Source: Rhodospirillales bacterium (GTDB taxonomy: Bacteria; Pseudomonadota; Alphaproteobacteria; ATCC43930; CGMCC-115725). Taken from it: a stretch of 64,000 bases of DNA. The stretch's first letter is position 1. The number at the start of each line of letters is the position of its first letter. The stretch is taken from assembly GCA_947473305.1 (NCBI GenBank), contig CANJCB010000001.1:220182-284181 (forward strand), written 5' to 3'. This document shows positions 17,704 through 27,845 of the stretch, piece after piece. The notes under the pieces are model-generated. The model was not told the origin of the DNA and ran no database searches. It saw nothing but the letters and a program-made list of their open reading frames with translations. The position numbers were made by a program, and so were the translations under genes.

Positions 17704-18822
17704 ATGGGGGCGCGGAACAGAATACAACCGCATCGATCTCACCTTCCCTCGACCTTCGAGGAGCGTGGCACGGCCGTCAGTTTCACGACGCCGCTGCTCA
17801 CCGGCTGCCGCATCCGAAAGGACTATAAGGAACGCCTCGAAGTTCTGGTGCCTAGCCTTGCCGACAGCAAGGGCACCTATGTCATTCCCTGGCGAAATCT
17901 CGGGGAAATGGTCTCCCTCACGCTCCACGACCGGATGCTTTATTCCGAGCTTGCCGACTACACCTCCATAAGCCCCCGCGACCTTCGTGGGGCCGTTCTC
18001 AAGGTCGCGGCGACCGGGGTGGCAGGACCCCAGGCGGCCGAGGGCGCCAAACGCGCCCGACTGGAAGAGGACCGGACCAAGACACTGACGAATTACATGC
18101 TTATCGCGCGGGTGGTCGCTTTGAATGGCAAGCGACCCGAGGAAATCCTCAGCATCATCAGTACGCTGGAAGGCCGACGCCTTATTCGTTCCTACCTCAA
18201 TGAAGTGGCAAAAAAGGTCGGCGCCACGCCGGCGCAACTTGATCTTCAGATCGAACAGTTGAGCGAGATCGCGGCCCCGATCGGGCTTGGAAACGCCGGC
18301 CCTTCCACCGGACTGCGCCTTCAACTGGAGCAGCTTGCAGCCTTTCGCGATTCGATGCGCGCCTGGTCCGCCGACGCCGCCTTCGAACATGGCGGTCTTG
18401 CCCGGATTTGCGCGGATGTCGCGGACCATACCTATGCGCTCAGCTTGAAGGTCATTGCCGAATTCGACGCGAAGATGGACGCCATCGAGGGCGTTCTGCG
18501 CAATTACGAGATGGAAGCCCTTCAATTCCCGCAGATGATCGACAAGCTTTCCTGGTTGCTCGATGGTTGGCAGTTCCTCATCGACTGGTGGGAAACCGCG
18601 CGTGAACAGCCCCGCTACGAGCAGATCGTCGCACTCACAGGCATTTTCCGTATTCTGCCGCTAATCCCCGTGGCGGAACTCAAGGAACGGGGGCTTGAAA
18701 CGGATACGATGAACAATGTGCTGCGCACGAAATTCGTAAAAATGTTCGAAAACTGGAAGACCGGCGATATGGACAACGAACTCGTCTCGCGGATGGAAGC
18801 GATCAAGGCAAAGTCTGCCTGA
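17704..18822 (+). CDS. Large conserved-looking hypothetical protein
   Basis: This 372-residue soluble protein starts at an ATG with GAGAGG upstream. I do not recognise a named domain. It is rich in helices. Landmarks are LLTGCRIRKDYKERLEVLVP near the N-terminus, a helical centre (LRLQLEQLAAFRDSMRAW), a tryptophan-rich stretch SWLLDGWQFLIDWWETA, and LPLIPVAELKERG near the end. Composition and third-position GC match neighbouring genes, so it is very probably expressed. It ends 9 bases from the convergent TPR gene. Confidence 0.68.
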   Translation: MGARNRIQPHRSHLPSTFEERGTAVSFTTPLLTGCRIRKDYKERLEVLVPSLADSKGTYVIPWRNLGEMVSLTLHDRMLYSELADYTSISPRDLRGAVLKVAATGVAGPQAAEGAKRARLEEDRTKTLTNYMLIARVVALNGKRPEEILSIISTLEGRRLIRSYLNEVAKKVGATPAQLDLQIEQLSEIAAPIGLGNAGPSTGLRLQLEQLAAFRDSMRAWSADAAFEHGGLARICADVADHTYALSLKVIAEFDAKMDAIEGVLRNYEMEALQFPQMIDKLSWLLDGWQFLIDWWETAREQPRYEQIVALTGIFRILPLIPVAELKERGLETDTMNNVLRTKFVKMFENWKTGDMDNELVSRMEAIKAKSA

Positions 18823-18831
18823 GGCCACTTC

Positions 18832-20238
18832 TCACTCGATGGGGATCATGTCGAAGGCGATGGAAATCCGCCTCTGATCCGCCTTGAAGGGCACGGTCCG
18901 GTGATAGACATAGGCCGGGAACAGCACCAGCAATCCGGGTTCGGGCCGGATCAGCAGAGGTTCCGCCTCTGTCGAGGAATGGAAATCGGTCGGCGGGCGG
19001 CCCAGCTCCAGGAAACCTGAGCTTCCCTGCCCCTCCGCCCCGACAACATCGGGAACCAGCGGATAATAGACGCCGCTCAGATAGCCATCCAGATGCACAT
19101 GGGCGCTGAGATTACCCTCCCCCTGGAGGACCGCCGCCCAACAGGTGAAGCGCCAGCGCTTCGGGTGCTTGGCGAGAAAGGGGTGTCCCGCATCCACCGG
19201 ATGGTCGCGCAGATAACGCTCCGTCGCCCCCCGGACGATGACCTCCAGATCGGCCATCGGTCCCTTGGGCTCGGCGAAAAGCTCGCCCGTTATATAGAGC
19301 GCCGGGTGGTGGTAATGGGGATCCTCCGGCGATGGCAGATAGAGCGTGGGATGCGCCAGCACGTGCTTCGTCAGAGCCTCGTTGAACTCGGCGAGGCTTG
19401 AATAGGAGGCCGGCACCTCGATCGGCGCCCGGTGGGTCAAGCGGTCGAAATCGTAAAGCTTACGAACCGACGCCCGGTCGCCCAGTTCCTTGAGCGCGAC
19501 CGCCTTATGGGCAAGCGCCTCGATGTCTCCCGGCTTCAAGGCGAGCCATTTGTCGCAGACTGCAAGGGCTTCCCCCGCCTCCCCGATCTCGAGAAGCACA
19601 GTCGAGAGGTTGCTGTAGATGGACGCGTAGTCTGGCTTCAGGCGCAAGACACGACGGAAGACCTCGGCGGCCTCAGCACCTTGCTTTGCCTTATGAAGGA
19701 CGATCCCCAGATTTCGCATCGGCTCCAGCGCGTCGGGAGTGACGGCGAGCGCCTTCCGATAGGCCTCCGCCGCCTCGCCCAATCGATCGAGGGCCTGAAG
19801 CGCGTTACCGAGATTATTGTGGGCGGTCGCCATGGCCGGACGCAGGCTTGCCGCCCTGCCATAGGCCGCGACCGCCTCCTCGGGCTTATCGAGTTTCATC
19901 AAGGCGTTGCCAAGATTATAGAAAGCCTCGGCGAAATCGGGGCGGATCGCGACCGCCGAGCGGTAGAGTTCCACCGCCTCGGCGTACCGGTCTAGTTCCA
20001 AGGCGATCATGCCGCCGAAGGCCATCACATCCGCACGCATCGGCTGCAACTTCAGGATCTGGCGGCAAACCGCGAGCGCATCGGGCTTTCGCCCCGCCTG
20101 ATAGGCGCCCATGGCCTGCTGCTGCAGCAGGGGAACGGTATCGATTGGAATGGCGGGCGTTGGACGGGCGGGCGGCGGCGGGACGGCCCCCGCCCTCCCG
20201 GAAAGTTTTTGCTGCGCGCGGCGATCTTTGCGACTCAT
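18832..20238 (-). CDS. TPR-repeat protein fused to a putative 2OG-Fe(II) oxygenase domain
   Basis: The protein has 468 residues. Residues about 35-260 are tandem TPRs (for example DFAEAFYNLGNALMKLDKPE and ATAHNNLGNALQALDRLGE). The C-terminal 200 residues hold a double-stranded beta-helix pattern: an H-x-D iron site in HVHLDGYLSGVYY, a distal histidine in YVYHRTVPF, and an arginine for 2-oxoglutarate in RRISIAFD. This matches the putative 2OG-Fe(II) oxygenase group often found after TPRs. The substrate is unknown; TPRs suggest a protein target. The ATG at 20238 is preferred over a GTG two codons earlier. Confidence 0.82.
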   Translation of the reverse strand: MSRKDRRAQQKLSGRAGAVPPPPARPTPAIPIDTVPLLQQQAMGAYQAGRKPDALAVCRQILKLQPMRADVMAFGGMIALELDRYAEAVELYRSAVAIRPDFAEAFYNLGNALMKLDKPEEAVAAYGRAASLRPAMATAHNNLGNALQALDRLGEAAEAYRKALAVTPDALEPMRNLGIVLHKAKQGAEAAEVFRRVLRLKPDYASIYSNLSTVLLEIGEAGEALAVCDKWLALKPGDIEALAHKAVALKELGDRASVRKLYDFDRLTHRAPIEVPASYSSLAEFNEALTKHVLAHPTLYLPSPEDPHYHHPALYITGELFAEPKGPMADLEVIVRGATERYLRDHPVDAGHPFLAKHPKRWRFTCWAAVLQGEGNLSAHVHLDGYLSGVYYPLVPDVVGAEGQGSSGFLELGRPPTDFHSSTEAEPLLIRPEPGLLVLFPAYVYHRTVPFKADQRRISIAFDMIPIE

Positions 20239-20343
20239 GGCCACGCAGCCTAATCCATCGCCTCGGCGCTCGCCAGAGCCGCATCGGCTGCGCTAGGGTG
20301 CGCCCTCCATCGAACCATTCACGCTCCCCGGGAGAGTTTTCTC

Positions 20344-20697
20344 ATGACCATCAAGCGAAGCGGCGTCGGTCCGCGCCTCAGCCAGTCCGTCTCCTATGGC
20401 GATACCGTCTATCTCGCGGGCCAGGTTGCCGACAGCGGCGATGCCGACGCAACCGTGCAAGCCAAGGAAGTGCTCGCCAAGATCGATCAATTGCTGGCCG
20501 AGGCCGGCTCCGACAAATCCAAGATGCTCTGGGCCAATGTCTGGGTCTCGGACATGAGCTATTTCGCCGATTTCAATAAGGTCTGGGACGCCTGGGTCGT
20601 GCCCGGCCAGACCCCGGCGCGGGCCGCCGTCGAAGCCAAGCTCGCGCGTCCCAACCTCAAGGTCGAAGTGGCGGTCATCGCGGCGCGGTCGGTTTAA
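20344..20697 (+). CDS. ridA: RidA family enamine/imine deaminase
   Basis: This 117-residue protein of the RidA/YjgF family hydrolyses reactive enamines formed by PLP enzymes. The characteristic C-terminal region GQTPARAAVEAKLARPNLKVEV carries the active-site arginine and the last-strand glutamate. The mid-sequence QLLAEAGSDKSKMLWANVWVSD is also typical. The ATG at 20344 follows a GGGAGAG ribosome site. Downstream is a 464-base gene-free region with a candidate sRNA. Confidence 0.9.
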   Translation: MTIKRSGVGPRLSQSVSYGDTVYLAGQVADSGDADATVQAKEVLAKIDQLLAEAGSDKSKMLWANVWVSDMSYFADFNKVWDAWVVPGQTPARAAVEAKLARPNLKVEVAVIAARSV

Positions 20698-20756
20698 AAA
20701 GGTGTTTGTGATCCGGCGCACAGCGTCGGGCGGGAAAGTTGCCTATAGTCACAATA

Positions 20757-20934
20757 GCTTGGAGTTGGACGTTTCGTTCAACTCAACGTCGTTCGGTGAT
20801 CCGATCGACAGCCGGCCGGCATCCCCCTCCCTGACCTGCCGACCGGTCCCTCCCTTAGGGGTGGCTGTGTCCAGCTCAGCCGTCAAGCACCCCTGCCACT
20901 AAAGCCCCGTCCCCAAAAGGACGGGGCCTTTTTC
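20757..20934 (+). ncRNA. Candidate structured small RNA ending in an intrinsic terminator
   Basis: Four successive hairpins fill this stretch. The first pairs GAGTTGGAC (20762-20770) with GTTCAACTC (20776-20784). The second pairs CCGGCCGGCA (20812-20821) with TGCCGACCGG (20837-20846), with one mismatch. The third is a two-part stem: AGGGGT/ACCCCT (20857-20862, 20889-20894) around GGCTG/CAGCC. The last is the terminator at 20904. The loop of hairpin two and the linker after it are CU-rich (CCCCCTCCC, TCCCTCCC), like anti-Shine-Dalgarno loops of several alphaproteobacterial sRNAs. A TATAGT at 20745 could be the -10. It could instead be the 3' part of the ridA transcript. Confidence 0.4.
20904..20933 (+). 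terminator. Intrinsic terminator
   Basis: A perfect 9-bp GC-rich stem, GCCCCGTCC (20904-20912) and GGACGGGGC (20919-20927), has a 6-base loop and is followed by CTTTTT. This is a textbook rho-independent terminator on the plus strand. It closes either the ridA transcript or the candidate sRNA. Confidence 0.85.
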
Positions 20935-20956
20935 CAAGCGGGATCAGGCAAGCAAA

Positions 20957-20997
20957 GCCGCAGCAAGGCACAAGGCCGCAGCAAGGCACAAGGCCGC
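20957..20997. repeat. 18-bp tandem duplication
   Basis: The unit GCCGCAGCAAGGCACAAG occurs twice without spacing (20957-20974, 20975-20992), and the first 5 bases follow again. On the minus strand it falls in an open frame ending at 20944, where it duplicates six codons (ALCLAA). That frame could encode a 38-residue hydrophobic peptide from a TTG at 21060, but no ribosome site supports it. Confidence 0.8.
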
Positions 20998-21106
20998 GCC
21001 GAGCGCGAGCGTCCCCCAGGCAAAGAACCCAGCGGGATGTCGGGGGGCAATAGCCGTCAAGAAAACGCGCTGCGATCGGTTCGCCAAGGTGCACCTTTCA
21101 AAAGGC

Positions 21107-21122
21107 CCTATCGCATGATAGG
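21107..21122 (-). terminator. Weak terminator-like hairpin after coaD
   Basis: Read on the minus strand, CCTATC-ATGC-GATAGG forms a 6-bp stem about 40 bases after the coaD stop and is followed by GCCTTTTG. The stem is short and the T-run is four bases, so termination would be partial. Confidence 0.4.
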
Positions 21123-21161
21123 CGCGCTTTCGCAGCATCCATCCCCGGCCCCAAGGAAAGA

Positions 21162-21667
21162 TCAGGCTTTCTTGGCGAAACGTTCCTGGAGGCGCGCGGC
21201 GACGCGGGGACTGACGAAATGGGAGACTTCGCCACCGAGCATCCCGATCTCCTTGACGAAGCGCGAGGCGATGAACTGGTAGCGGTCGGTCGCCATCAGG
21301 AAAACCGTTTCGATGTTCGGGTTGAGACGGCCGTTCATCCCCGCCATCTGAAACTCGTATTCGAAGTCCGACACCGCGCGTAGGCCCCGGATGATAACCG
21401 AGGCGTTGACCGACATGGCGAAATGCATGAGCAGGTTGTCGAAGGGCCGGACATCGACCCGGGCGCCGACTTCCCGGTCCGCCGCATCGATCTCCTGGCG
21501 GACCATCTCCACACGTTCTTCCGTGGTGAAAAGCGGACCCTTCCCGATGTTGCGGGCGACGCCGATGACCAGCTTATCCACGATCCGCGCGGCGCGCAGG
21601 ATGATGTCCATATGGCCATTGGTCAGAGGGTCGAAGGTCCCCGGATAGACGCCGATCCGTTCCGTAC

Positions 21668-21671
<4 letters not shown>
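21162..21671 (-). CDS. coaD: Pantetheine-phosphate adenylyltransferase
   Basis: This 169-residue nucleotidyltransferase transfers AMP to 4'-phosphopantetheine, the penultimate step of CoA synthesis. The (T/H)xGH motif TNGH is at residues 17-20 after YPGTFDPL. The substrate region [19 protein letters not shown] and NPNIETVFL are complete. The start shares ATGA with the gyrA stop, a frequent gyrA-coaD arrangement in alphaproteobacteria. Confidence 0.97.
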
Positions 21672-24481
<2,810 letters not shown>

Positions 24482-24508
24482 ATCAGGGCTCTAAAGCGAG
24501 GACTAACA

Positions 24509-24540
24509 CAAGGAAAACGCTGGCTTTGAAGGCCAGCGTT
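24509..24540 (-). promoter_or_regulatory. Terminator-like hairpin in the gyrA leader
   Basis: On the minus strand AACGCTGGC (24540-24532) pairs perfectly with GCCAGCGTT (24524-24516) across a 7-base loop, and TTTTCC follows directly. It lies about 30 bases before the gyrA TTG, and no minus-strand gene ends just upstream, so it is within or beside the gyrA leader. It could act as an attenuator, or terminate readthrough from the far-upstream ssb strand. On the plus strand there is no T-run. Confidence 0.5.
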
Positions 24541-24682
24541 AAGACCATATGACACTAGACCATTTGGTTCCCGCGAACAACGACGGGGACGGGTCTCAGG
24601 TGGCTATTCGGACGTGAATCGCAAGCCGCGACGTTGCAACGCAGCCACAGGGGTGCAAGCTTTGCGCGAGGAGGCACAATAA

Positions 24683-25858
24683 GTGACCGAAAGTTGCGAT
24701 GTCGCGATCATCGGAGGCGGCGCGATCGGCAGCGCCATCGCCTTTTTCCTCCTGGAGAAGGGTTTTGGCGGCCGACTCGCGGTGATCGAGCGCGACCCGT
24801 CCTATCGCTTTGCCTCCTCGGCCCTGTCTGCAAGCTCGATTCGCCAGCAATTCTCGACCCCGGTGAATATTGCGCTCTCCCGCTTCGGGATCGATTTCCT
24901 GCGGCAGGCCGGCGACCGGCTGGCGATCGGCGACGACCGGCCCGTGATCGGCCTCAAGGAAGCCGGCTATCTCTTTCTTGCGAGCCCTGAGGGCCTATCC
25001 ATTCTGGACAAAAACCATCTTGTCCAACGCGCCGCCGGGGCGGATGTGGCGCTGCTTCCCCCGCCAAAGCTCGAAGCGCGATTTCCGTGGCTCAGCTTGG
25101 AAGGGCTCGCGGCCGGCTCCCTCGGCCTCAGCGGCGAGGGCTGGTTCGACGGCCCCGGCCTAATGCAGGCCTTTCGCCGCAAGGCCCAAAGCCTGGGAGT
25201 TCGTTATCTGACGGGGGAGATTAGCGGGATGGAACGGGAGCGAAATGGGATTTCCGCGCTGCTTTTCGGGAACGGATCGCGGCTGACCTGCGGGACGGTG
25301 GTGAATGCCGCCGGCCCCCAGGCAGGAAAGGTCGCCGCCCTAGCGGGGCTGACGCTTCCGGTCGAACCGCGCAAACGCTGCGTCTTCGTCTTCGACTGCC
25401 GGGCACCTCTGCCCGACTGCCCGCTGGTGATCGACACGAGCGGCGTCTGGTTCCGGCCCGAAGGCGCGAGGTTCATCGCGGGGATCTCCCCGCCGCCGGA
25501 GCGCGACCCTCAAGATCCCGATTTCGACGTCGATTACGCACTCTTCGACGAGATCGTCTGGCCGGCGCTCGCCGCCAGGGTTCCAGCCTTCGAGGCGATC
25601 AAGCTGACCTCGGCCTGGGCGGGCCATTACGAATACAACACCTTCGACCAGAACGGCGTGGTCGGGCCGCATCCGGAGGTTCGGAACTTCCTATTCGCCA
25701 ATGGCTTCAGCGGCCACGGCATCCAGCAATCGCCCGCCGTGGGCTGCGCCATCGCCGAATGGATCATCGGAGGAGCCTATCGCTCGGTCGACCCGAGCGA
25801 CCTTTCCTACGACCGGATCCCGGCGGGGCAACCGCTCAGGGAACTCAATATCGTCTAG
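24683..25858 (+). CDS. FAD-dependent oxidoreductase, DadA/FOXRED1-like
   Basis: This 391-residue DAO-family flavoprotein has the FAD motif IIGGGAIGSAIAFFL at about residues 9-23, followed by LAVIERDPSYRFASSALSAS. That SxAS/QQFS arrangement resembles FOXRED1 and sarcosine/dimethylglycine oxidoreductases. The closing motif NGFSGHGIQQSPAVGCAIAEW is typical. The substrate is unknown, and FOXRED1 itself is a complex I assembly factor in mitochondria. A GTG start at 24683 is preceded by GAGGAGGC. It is divergent from gyrA and ends 3 bases before the convergent ssb stop. Confidence 0.85.
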   Translation: MTESCDVAIIGGGAIGSAIAFFLLEKGFGGRLAVIERDPSYRFASSALSASSIRQQFSTPVNIALSRFGIDFLRQAGDRLAIGDDRPVIGLKEAGYLFLASPEGLSILDKNHLVQRAAGADVALLPPPKLEARFPWLSLEGLAAGSLGLSGEGWFDGPGLMQAFRRKAQSLGVRYLTGEISGMERERNGISALLFGNGSRLTCGTVVNAAGPQAGKVAALAGLTLPVEPRKRCVFVFDCRAPLPDCPLVIDTSGVWFRPEGARFIAGISPPPERDPQDPDFDVDYALFDEIVWPALAARVPAFEAIKLTSAWAGHYEYNTFDQNGVVGPHPEVRNFLFANGFSGHGIQQSPAVGCAIAEWIIGGAYRSVDPSDLSYDRIPAGQPLRELNIV

Positions 25859-25861
25859 GTC

Positions 25862-26383
25862 TCAGAACGGGATTTCGTCGTCGAGGTCCTGGACCGGGGG
25901 CTGGCGTCGTTGACCGCCACCGCCGCCACCGCCGCCACCGCCCATTCCACCGGAGCTACCGCCACCGCTGCTGCCACCACCGTAATCCCCGTCGTCGCCG
26001 GAGCTGAAGCCACCGCCACCGCCGCCACCTTCACGGCCGTCGAGCATGGTGAGTTCGCCACGGAAACGCTGCAACACGATCTCGGTGCTGAATTTCTCGA
26101 CGCCAGAGGCATCGGTATATTTCCGTGTCTGCAGAGCGCCTTCCACATAGACCTTCGAGCCCTTCTTAAGGAACTTCTCGGCCACGGTCACCAGGTTCTC
26201 GTTGAAGATCACGACGCGGTGCCACTCGGTCTTTTCCTTGCGCTCGCCGGAATTCTTGTCGCGCCAGCTTTCGGAGGTCGCCAGCGACAGGTTGGCGATC
26301 CGCATCCCGTCCTGGGTCGAGCGGATTTCAGGATCGCGCCCGAGGTTTCCAACGAGAATGACTTTATTGACGCTTCCGGCCAT
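25862..26383 (-). CDS. ssb: Single-stranded DNA-binding protein
   Basis: This 173-residue protein has an N-terminal OB fold beginning [20 protein letters not shown], a glycine-rich low-complexity linker of about 45 residues, and the acidic tail DLDDEIPF that recruits replication and repair partners. It coats single-stranded DNA during replication. uvrA, a frequent neighbour of ssb, is nearby, but a CoA transferase gene intervenes. No GTTC-N7-GTTC LexA box is visible upstream. Confidence 0.97.
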   Translation of the reverse strand: MAGSVNKVILVGNLGRDPEIRSTQDGMRIANLSLATSESWRDKNSGERKEKTEWHRVVIFNENLVTVAEKFLKKGSKVYVEGALQTRKYTDASGVEKFSTEIVLQRFRGELTMLDGREGGGGGGGFSSGDDGDYGGGSSGGGSSGGMGGGGGGGGGGQRRQPPVQDLDDEIPF

Positions 26384-26422
26384 GGCTTCCGTCCGAGATC
26401 TGCAGGGTTGCTTTAAGAACCC

Positions 26423-26452
26423 ATCTTACCCCGTCGCCCACGGCAAAGGCAA
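26423..26452 (-). promoter_or_regulatory. Putative ssb promoter
   Basis: On the minus strand TTGCCT (26452-26447) and TAAGAT (26428-26423) are separated by 18 bases and precede the ssb start by about 40 bases. Both hexamers are two or three bases from consensus, so this is a moderate prediction. Confidence 0.35.
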
Positions 26453-26496
26453 AGGGTGCTTCCCTCTCTTTACGATCGGGAGCCCCTTCGTGCGCC

Positions 26497-27693
26497 CTAT
26501 ACGACCCCTTCGGCTCGCAGGCTCGAAATCTCTTGCTCGCCAAGCCCCAAGCCGCGCAGAACCTCGTCCGTATGCTCCCCATGGCGCGGCGGCGGCGACC
26601 GCATCGCGGGACCGTCGTTCGCATAGGTGAAGGCGGCGACCGGCACGGTCAGATCGATGCCCGGCCCCAGCGCGTCCTTGAACTCGTGAAGCACCCCACG
26701 ATGGGGAACCTGCGGGTGCTTCAGCGCCTGGGAGACCGTCAGTACCTCTTCGGCCGGGACATGGGCCGGGTTCAGCAGCGCTACCCATTCCGAAGCCTTC
26801 TTCCTGGGCAGGATCTCCGTCAGGAGAGCCGCGATCTCGGGTCTATGCCGGTCGATCTCCCTTGCGTCCATCCGGCCATAGATCTTGGCTTCCTCGGGCC
26901 GGCCGAGCACCAGCCACATGTCGCGATGATGCTCCGGCGTCGAGGTGCCGAGCATGATCTGCCCTTCCGCGGTGTCGTAGCAGCTATAGGCCGCATTGGC
27001 CGCGTCGTTGCCGGTCGCCATGGGCTCGATGCCACTCGCCATATAGCCGACCAGGGTCGAGCCCATCAGCATGAAGGCCGCGTCCATCATGGAAACGTCG
27101 ATGCGCTGCCCCTTGCCCGATTGCACCCGCTGGAAAAGGGCGCAGGCGACCGCAAAAGCCGACATGATCCCCGCGCCGTAATCCAGAACCGGGGCTCCCG
27201 TCTTAAGCGGACCTGAGTCACGGGTGCCCGTCGTGCTCATCAGGCCCGAAACCGCCTGGATCACATTGTCGAAGGCGGTATGGCCCCGCTTCGGCCCGTT
27301 CTGGCCGAAACCGGTCATCGAGCAATAGATGAGCTTCGGATTGATCGCGGCGAGATCGTCGTAGCCGAGGCCATATTCCTCAAGGGTCCCGGCCGTGTAG
27401 TTCTCGACCAGGACGTCGGCATCCCGGACCAGCTTCTTCAGGATCTCCTGACCCTTGGCCTGCTTGATATCGAGGGTCAGCGCCCGCTTGTTGGCCGCCT
27501 GGGTCAGGAAGTTCGTCCCCATGCCCATGTCGCCCAATGCCTTCACCGTGGAACTGCGGCGCGACATGTCCGGACGATTGGGCGGCTCGATCTTCAGCAC
27601 ATCGGCGCCCATCACCCCCAGTTGATAGGCGCAGAAAGGCCCTGCCAGCACATGAGTGAGGTCGAGAACCTTGAGATTCGCGAAGGGTTGCAT
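26497..27693 (-). CDS. CaiB/BaiF family CoA transferase
   Basis: This 398-residue family III CoA transferase moves CoA between acids. It begins with LKVLDLTHVLAGPFCAYQLG and carries LTLDIKQAKGQEILKKL, VENYTAGTLEEYGL, MTGFGQNGP and the catalytic-aspartate region VLDYGAGIMSA. The donor and acceptor acids cannot be read. It is divergent from uvrA and lies upstream of ssb with a 113-base gap, so it is probably a single-gene transcript. Confidence 0.93.
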   Translation of the reverse strand: MQPFANLKVLDLTHVLAGPFCAYQLGVMGADVLKIEPPNRPDMSRRSSTVKALGDMGMGTNFLTQAANKRALTLDIKQAKGQEILKKLVRDADVLVENYTAGTLEEYGLGYDDLAAINPKLIYCSMTGFGQNGPKRGHTAFDNVIQAVSGLMSTTGTRDSGPLKTGAPVLDYGAGIMSAFAVACALFQRVQSGKGQRIDVSMMDAAFMLMGSTLVGYMASGIEPMATGNDAANAAYSCYDTAEGQIMLGTSTPEHHRDMWLVLGRPEEAKIYGRMDAREIDRHRPEIAALLTEILPRKKASEWVALLNPAHVPAEEVLTVSQALKHPQVPHRGVLHEFKDALGPGIDLTVPVAAFTYANDGPAMRSPPPRHGEHTDEVLRGLGLGEQEISSLRAEGVV

Positions 27694-27845
27694 AGGCCCA
27701 ATTCCATTTTCCGGAGAGGAGTCAGTCTATCCGGCCCGGTCCGCGCAGGGCAACCGTTGGCACGCCCCCTGTCCATCCCTATCTCTGGGTGGCGTTCCCC
27801 GGCACGGGCGATATACTCGCCCCCCAACCTCATCGATAGAGCCTC

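Noticed and set aside
20702..20902. 66-codon frame after ridA
   Set aside because: Serine/proline-rich with no family resemblance. The bases are better explained by paired stems of a structured RNA, although a short leader peptide is not fully excluded.
27694..27845. LexA (SOS) box upstream of uvrA
   Set aside because: No GTTC-N7-GTTC in the uvrA or ssb upstream regions on either strand.
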